A DNA stretch of 64,000 nucleotides from JAHCHG01 sp041745765 (GTDB lineage Bacteria > Acidobacteriota > Blastocatellia > Pyrinomonadales > Pyrinomonadaceae), in NCBI GenBank assembly GCA_041745765.1, contig JBGTIH010000163.1:1-64000 (forward strand). Reading direction: 5' to 3'. Of the stretch, positions 60,088-64,000 are shown piece after piece. Every line of letters begins with the position of its first letter. The first letter of the stretch is position 1. Made by a program: the position numbers and the translations under genes. The notes below the pieces were generated by a model. It ran no database searches. It was not told the origin of the DNA and was given only the letters and a program-made list of their open reading frames with translations.

Positions 60088-61416
60088 TCAATCAATCTGC
60101 CATCTGAAAGGCAGTTTTTCTTTTTTATTGTCGGCTATTGCCAGACAAAATCCAGCAATTCTCTTTATGTTATCTGAATTAAGCCAACCGGCGCAGTCTG
60201 CTATATCATCAAAATAATCGTTTTCTCCCTGAATAATAATGGTGCGCGTATGGATCAGTTCCGGTCTCGAATAAGCCATTCTTCTGGTTATAAATGCCGG
60301 TCGCGGAAGTTTTCGGAGCAGTCCTAAAACTTTTCGAAGATTGCCGTTCGAGATTTTGAAGGAAATTTTCTCATCTAATTCTTCGGATTCTTCTACTGCC
60401 GAATACAGTTCTTCCAATTCTTGAGCAACATCTATTTTATGCTTTTTGTAATAAAGAAAATTATTAAAAGAATTTTCGTAATACTTTTTTTTATTCAGTT
60501 GAAATTTTTTGTATTTTTCGCCCACGGCATTTAATCCCTGTAAAGACGATTCTATTATGTAATTTTGATTTGTCAGATTCTTTAAAGGCGCAAAATTTAT
60601 AAACGGCTCTTTTTTTCCGACGATCAGAGCATTATGGAAAGCCAGTTTATCTATTCCGCTTTCGGTTGTGCTGACATTGCTTTTGCAAAACAGAGTTAGC
60701 GGAGCATCCAAATACAAGTAACTTTCAATCACGCACAGCGTAATTATAAAAGCGTAAATGTCGGGAATAACGTAGTTTGGAAATAAATCTAATCCTTTAT
60801 TCTCGATTTCTTCAAAAATTTCGTGGTGATAAAATGCATTTGTCAGAAAAGCGGCTCGATAATCTGGATTGGTCAGAGAATAATTTTGTTCCGTGTCGTG
60901 CAAAAGAATTCGATTAATTGTTTCGTCAGCACCGACCTTAAACAGTTTATTACAAAAAGTCGGAATCAAAATCGTATTGCTTTTAATTCGGTATAATGGA
61001 TGAAACGGCGGATAATCAACGGGCTGAAAGCGTTCATTAAGATAATAATAAGCATAGTTCCAAATCAGCAGTTTGGTTTTGGTTTCATCAATTATTTTTT
61101 TCGCCGTTTCAAAGGCATTGATCGTAAAAGCATCATCGTCGGATAAAAAGGTTATGTATTTGCCGGAGGCGTGGCTGAGAGCAAATTTGTAACTTTCATT
61201 CATCGTCAGAGACTTATCGCTGCGAAAATATTTTATTCGTTCGTCATTAAAAGCGTGTACGATTTCGGAAGTATTATCAGTTGAAAAATTATCGCTGATA
61301 ATCAATTCAAAATCACGAAAAGATTGTGCCAGAATGCTTTTGACGGCAAACTGCAATAAATTTCCTCTGTTGCGCGTCGGTATAACTATTGAAAAGAAAG
61401 TTTTTTTACCACTCAT
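60088..61416 (-). CDS. GT2 glycosyltransferase with large C-terminal extension
   Basis: 442 residues. GT-A domain: FSIVIPTRNRGNLLQFAVKS, LIISDNFSTDNTSEIV, GKYITFLSDDDAFTINAFE (DxD-type). The C-terminal ~200 residues are not recognised and may bind the acceptor. Overlaps the Wzx stop by 4 nt (ATGA). Confidence 0.87.
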   Translation of the reverse strand: MSGKKTFFSIVIPTRNRGNLLQFAVKSILAQSFRDFELIISDNFSTDNTSEIVHAFNDERIKYFRSDKSLTMNESYKFALSHASGKYITFLSDDDAFTINAFETAKKIIDETKTKLLIWNYAYYYLNERFQPVDYPPFHPLYRIKSNTILIPTFCNKLFKVGADETINRILLHDTEQNYSLTNPDYRAAFLTNAFYHHEIFEEIENKGLDLFPNYVIPDIYAFIITLCVIESYLYLDAPLTLFCKSNVSTTESGIDKLAFHNALIVGKKEPFINFAPLKNLTNQNYIIESSLQGLNAVGEKYKKFQLNKKKYYENSFNNFLYYKKHKIDVAQELEELYSAVEESEELDEKISFKISNGNLRKVLGLLRKLPRPAFITRRMAYSRPELIHTRTIIIQGENDYFDDIADCAGWLNSDNIKRIAGFCLAIADNKKEKLPFRWQID

Positions 61417-62918
61417 AACTGCTTTTGATATAAGGTTGTAAAGGCTTTATTTCGCAGAAAAGGAACTGAAAAGACGGCAATCGCAAAAGAAATAATCGAG
61501 ATAGAAGCCATACTTAAAATAAATTCCAATCTTGTAAAATCATATTTTACAAAAAGTCTGCCGATTATAAAAACCGGAATGACAACCAGAATAATTTTTC
61601 CGATGTCTTCGAAATACCATCGTTTCATTTCGCCCTTCAATAAAAAACGGTGCATTATCGGAACTTCGGCGACGATATATGAAAAATTTAACAGACACCA
61701 AACAACTGCCGCGCCAACTGCTCCGTAATAATTTATCGCGTAAATCATCAATGGAATTAGTATAATTATAGCGACGACATTTTTCCAAAAAGCCAGTTTT
61801 GTCATTCCGTTTGCCAATTGCATAAAATACGGAATATGCATAAAACCGTTTAAGCCCGTTCCGACGGCAATCAAAGCTAAAAGCAAGGAAGCGTTATCAA
61901 CAATTGCTTGATCGTTCGTCCAAAGCTGTAAAATTTCCGGTGCAAAAAAAGCCAGAGTCAAGGTTGAAGGAATTAGAAAAACACTTAAAGTCTGCGCCGC
62001 CTGATGATAAATTTGACTGATTTCATTTGTGTCATTTCGGGCGACAATCTGCGAAAATTTCGGATAATAAACCGCATCTATCGAACTGATAATCATCCCT
62101 AATCCCATTGCAGCGAGAGAGTTTGCTAATGAATAATAACCGAACTGCTCCAGCGTCAGCATCTTGCTTAAAATTATTTTATCCAACTGTGTGAGAATCA
62201 GCGTGACGATTCCGATGCCGGTCATTCCCGCCGCATATCGCCAGATACTTTTCAACAGATCGTATCTGAATTCGGCTTTTTTTTCGGATTTCGGAAGACT
62301 CTTCCAAAAAGCAAGAGCAAATACCACAGCGTTAATTACCGCAACGACAGTCTGCCAAATCAAAAATGCTTGAATTGTCGGCGAAATATATGCCAAGACT
62401 ATTAATGCGCCAAACGAACGCAATGTTCCGAAAATTACATTCAGCACATTTAACAGCACCTGTCTTTGCAAACCGAGCAACCCGCTCGAATAAAATGTAC
62501 CAACCCATTGAAAACCGAAACCGATGCTCATAATCATCAGAAATCGCGTAATGTCGGTATCGGAAATATTTTCGGATTTTATCCAGTAATGAGCCAGAAG
62601 CGGAGAAAGAAGGAGAGTAATTATCGTAACCAAAATGCCGACCGCCCAATAAGGAAGTTCCAGAGTGCGGGCAAGATCACGCATTTCCCGAAATTTTTCG
62701 GGAAACGACGAAAGCCGCGCCATTTCGCGGTTAACAGTCGGAGACAAACCGACATCGAGCAAAAACAAAATCGCCTGAACGCTGGCAAATATCCCGATAA
62801 TTCCGTAAAACTCGACGCTTAAGTATTTTAGATAAAGCGGAACAAATAAAATACCGAGTAAAGCGCCCCAAATTCTGCCGATGAAATTAGCAAGGATATT
62901 GGTTTTTACACTATTCAT
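61413..62918 (-). CDS. Wzx-type polysaccharide flippase
   Basis: 501 residues with about 12-14 TM helices. N-terminal MNSVKTNILANFIGRIWGAL and YLSVEFYGIIGIFASVQAIL, then LEQFGYYSLANSLAAMGLGM: MOP superfamily (Wzx/PST). It moves the lipid-linked glycan to the outer face of the inner membrane. Translationally coupled to the neighbours on both sides by 4-nt overlaps. Confidence 0.93.
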   Translation of the reverse strand: MNSVKTNILANFIGRIWGALLGILFVPLYLKYLSVEFYGIIGIFASVQAILFLLDVGLSPTVNREMARLSSFPEKFREMRDLARTLELPYWAVGILVTIITLLLSPLLAHYWIKSENISDTDITRFLMIMSIGFGFQWVGTFYSSGLLGLQRQVLLNVLNVIFGTLRSFGALIVLAYISPTIQAFLIWQTVVAVINAVVFALAFWKSLPKSEKKAEFRYDLLKSIWRYAAGMTGIGIVTLILTQLDKIILSKMLTLEQFGYYSLANSLAAMGLGMIISSIDAVYYPKFSQIVARNDTNEISQIYHQAAQTLSVFLIPSTLTLAFFAPEILQLWTNDQAIVDNASLLLALIAVGTGLNGFMHIPYFMQLANGMTKLAFWKNVVAIIILIPLMIYAINYYGAVGAAVVWCLLNFSYIVAEVPIMHRFLLKGEMKRWYFEDIGKIILVVIPVFIIGRLFVKYDFTRLEFILSMASISIISFAIAVFSVPFLRNKAFTTLYQKQL

Positions 62919-63679
62919 TTACGCCGCAACCAGGCACTCGTCCAATGCGTTATATTTTCGGAGAGTTCACTTTCATTAAAATTCCAGGCTGGTTGTTCAA
63001 GAATAAATTCTGAATGCTTTTGTGCAAATTCCTCCGCCGCGTCTGCCGGATTATCAGAAATCCAATTTTCACCGGAGCGCGGAACATCGTGTAGCACGCG
63101 CATACTTCCGTCTGTCGCAACAATATATGAATTCGATGTGATTAATTCGTGATAAGCGTCTAGTTCATCGAGAACGTGCTGCTTCGTATGATTCGAGTCT
63201 AAAATCACCAGCACCGTTTCGCCTTTTTTGACGTGAGATTTTGCCTGTCCGACAATATGCGGATCGGTCGAGCTTCCTTCAATTAACGTAATGTAGGAAA
63301 ACAATTCGTGTTCTTCAATCGCCTTGCGGTTGTGTGGGCGAATTTCGATGTCAATGCCGACAACGCGCCCTTTGCCCATCGCTTTAAAAAGGCTCGCGTA
63401 AAATATCAGCGAACCGCCGTGAGCAATTCCCGTTTCGATAATTACGTCGGGTTTGACGCGGTAAATAATTTCCTGCATCCGAATCATATCTTCGGGCAGT
63501 TGAATAATCGGTCGTCCGAACCACGAGAAAGTATAAATATATTTTTCGTTCCAACCGACTTTCAGCCATTCGTTTGAAATCATTTCAAAACTTTCTTTCG
63601 AGTAAAGTGAAAGATTCGTCGTTTCACCATTTTCTTCTTTGACCAAAGTTTTATTGTCCGTATCAATCGTTAATTTCAT
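62915..63679 (-). CDS. CmcI/RhmH-type (cephalosporin hydroxylase family) methyltransferase-like protein
   Basis: 254 residues. PDVIIETGIAHGGSLIFYAS and GRVVGIDIEIRPHNRKAIEE are the SAM-binding-like motifs of the family, and ILDSNHTKQHVLDELDAYHE with IVATDGSMRVLHDVPR follows. Homologues in surface-polysaccharide and rhamnolipid clusters methylate sugars. Overlaps the upstream epimerase gene by 17 nt. Confidence 0.85.
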   Translation of the reverse strand: MKLTIDTDNKTLVKEENGETTNLSLYSKESFEMISNEWLKVGWNEKYIYTFSWFGRPIIQLPEDMIRMQEIIYRVKPDVIIETGIAHGGSLIFYASLFKAMGKGRVVGIDIEIRPHNRKAIEEHELFSYITLIEGSSTDPHIVGQAKSHVKKGETVLVILDSNHTKQHVLDELDAYHELITSNSYIVATDGSMRVLHDVPRSGENWISDNPADAAEEFAQKHSEFILEQPAWNFNESELSENITHWTSAWLRRK

Positions 63680-64000
63680 AATCTTTCCAGAACTTGATTG
63701 TTTCTTCGATTCCCTGCAAAAGCGTGTGCTTCGGTTTCCATTCGACTTCGGCGCGTAATCTTTCTGTATCGGCGACGATATACTGCGGCTCGTCCGGCGG
63801 TGAATCGATTACGCCAAAACGAACATTTTCTCGTTTATCAAGTTGTTTCGCAACCTGCAAAACCATTTCCTTGATTTTTATGCCTTCGCCCGAAGCGACA
63901 TTGACACAGCCTTCGACCTCCGAATCGAGCAGTGCCGCGAAAGCGTCGGCAGCGTCTTTGACATACAAAAAATCACGAATTTGGTTGCCGTGCGAACAAT
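63663..64000 (-). CDS. NDP-sugar epimerase/dehydratase (extended SDR), C-terminal part
   Basis: The gene continues past the right edge; 111 codons are present. The frame at the edge reads CSHGNQIRDFLYVKDAADAF, the RDFxYVxDxA motif that closes the active site of extended SDR sugar epimerases, followed by VNVASGEGIKIKEM and a C-terminal helix. GalE/RfbB-type activity; the exact substrate is unknown. Confidence 0.87.
   Translation of the reverse strand, partial: CSHGNQIRDFLYVKDAADAFAALLDSEVEGCVNVASGEGIKIKEMVLQVAKQLDKRENVRFGVIDSPPDEPQYIVADTERLRAEVEWKPKHTLLQGIEETIKFWKDYEIND

Overview
The window looks like a chromosomal segment of a Gram-negative bacterium, most likely an acidobacterium (Blastocatellia/Pyrinomonadales type). 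This is inferred from a 1136-residue Oar-type outer-membrane receptor with a carboxypeptidase-regulatory domain, a second such outer-membrane protein, a DUF4388 protein, an HspR-controlled dnaK/dnaJ locus, and a protein made of 29-residue repeats of the kind seen beside BlaR1/M56 peptidases. No rRNA or other phylogenetic marker is present to prove it. No CRISPR array, complete insertion sequence or prophage was seen.

Layout. 1-5.2 kb: the first 31 codons of smc, a DUF4388 gene and the large receptor. 4.8-9.5 kb: heat-shock locus hspR-dnaJ-dnaK (minus strand). A PemK-type toxin-antitoxin pair and a decayed second copy of it sit between dnaK and dnaJ, and a HAIR-like HspR operator overlaps the dnaK promoter. 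9.6-12.4 kb: pgsA, a metallophosphoesterase and ribF. 12.4-15.2 kb: an arsenic island (arsC, ACR3 pump, arsI C-As lyase, divergent arsR) with a 128-bp MITE-like element and overlapping face-to-face promoters. 15.2-23.2 kb: a complete histidine operon in the order hisG-D-C-B-H-A-(membrane gene)-F-IE, preceded by a 17-codon His leader peptide carrying seven histidines and by alternative hairpins; hisB is the bifunctional fusion. 23.5-32 kb: tRNA-Ala, enoyl-CoA hydratase, PilZ protein, trxB, a TlpA-like protein lacking its second active-site Cys, the 29-residue repeat protein, a GNAT, a second toxin-antitoxin pair, gltX and tRNA-Ser. 32-40.9 kb: outer-membrane protein, large sensor kinase, aminotransferase IV, small hypotheticals, yebC and DUF167. 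40.9-64 kb: a long minus-strand exopolysaccharide/O-antigen cluster. It holds a WecA-like initiating transferase fused to a CapD N-terminal half, seven predicted glycosyltransferases (one GT-C/GT39-like, the rest GT4, GT2 and GT61), RmlA, RmlC-like and RmlD-like proteins, an NDP-sugar epimerase, a Wzx flippase, and modifying enzymes (carbamoyltransferase, CmcI-like, methyltransferase, 2OG oxygenase, asparagine synthetase).

How they work together. The HAIR-like site and hspR form a plausible feedback loop on chaperones. The ars genes cover arsenate reduction, arsenite efflux and demethylation of methylarsenite. The his leader should couple operon expression to His-tRNA charging. The cluster at 41-64 kb makes sugar nucleotides, starts a lipid-linked glycan, elongates and decorates it, and flips it across the membrane.

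A recurring feature is short intergenic repeats: tandem heptamers at six or more places, inverted repeats in nearly every larger gap, and a two-copy MITE. Some repeats reach into genes and supply stop codons or C-terminal tails.
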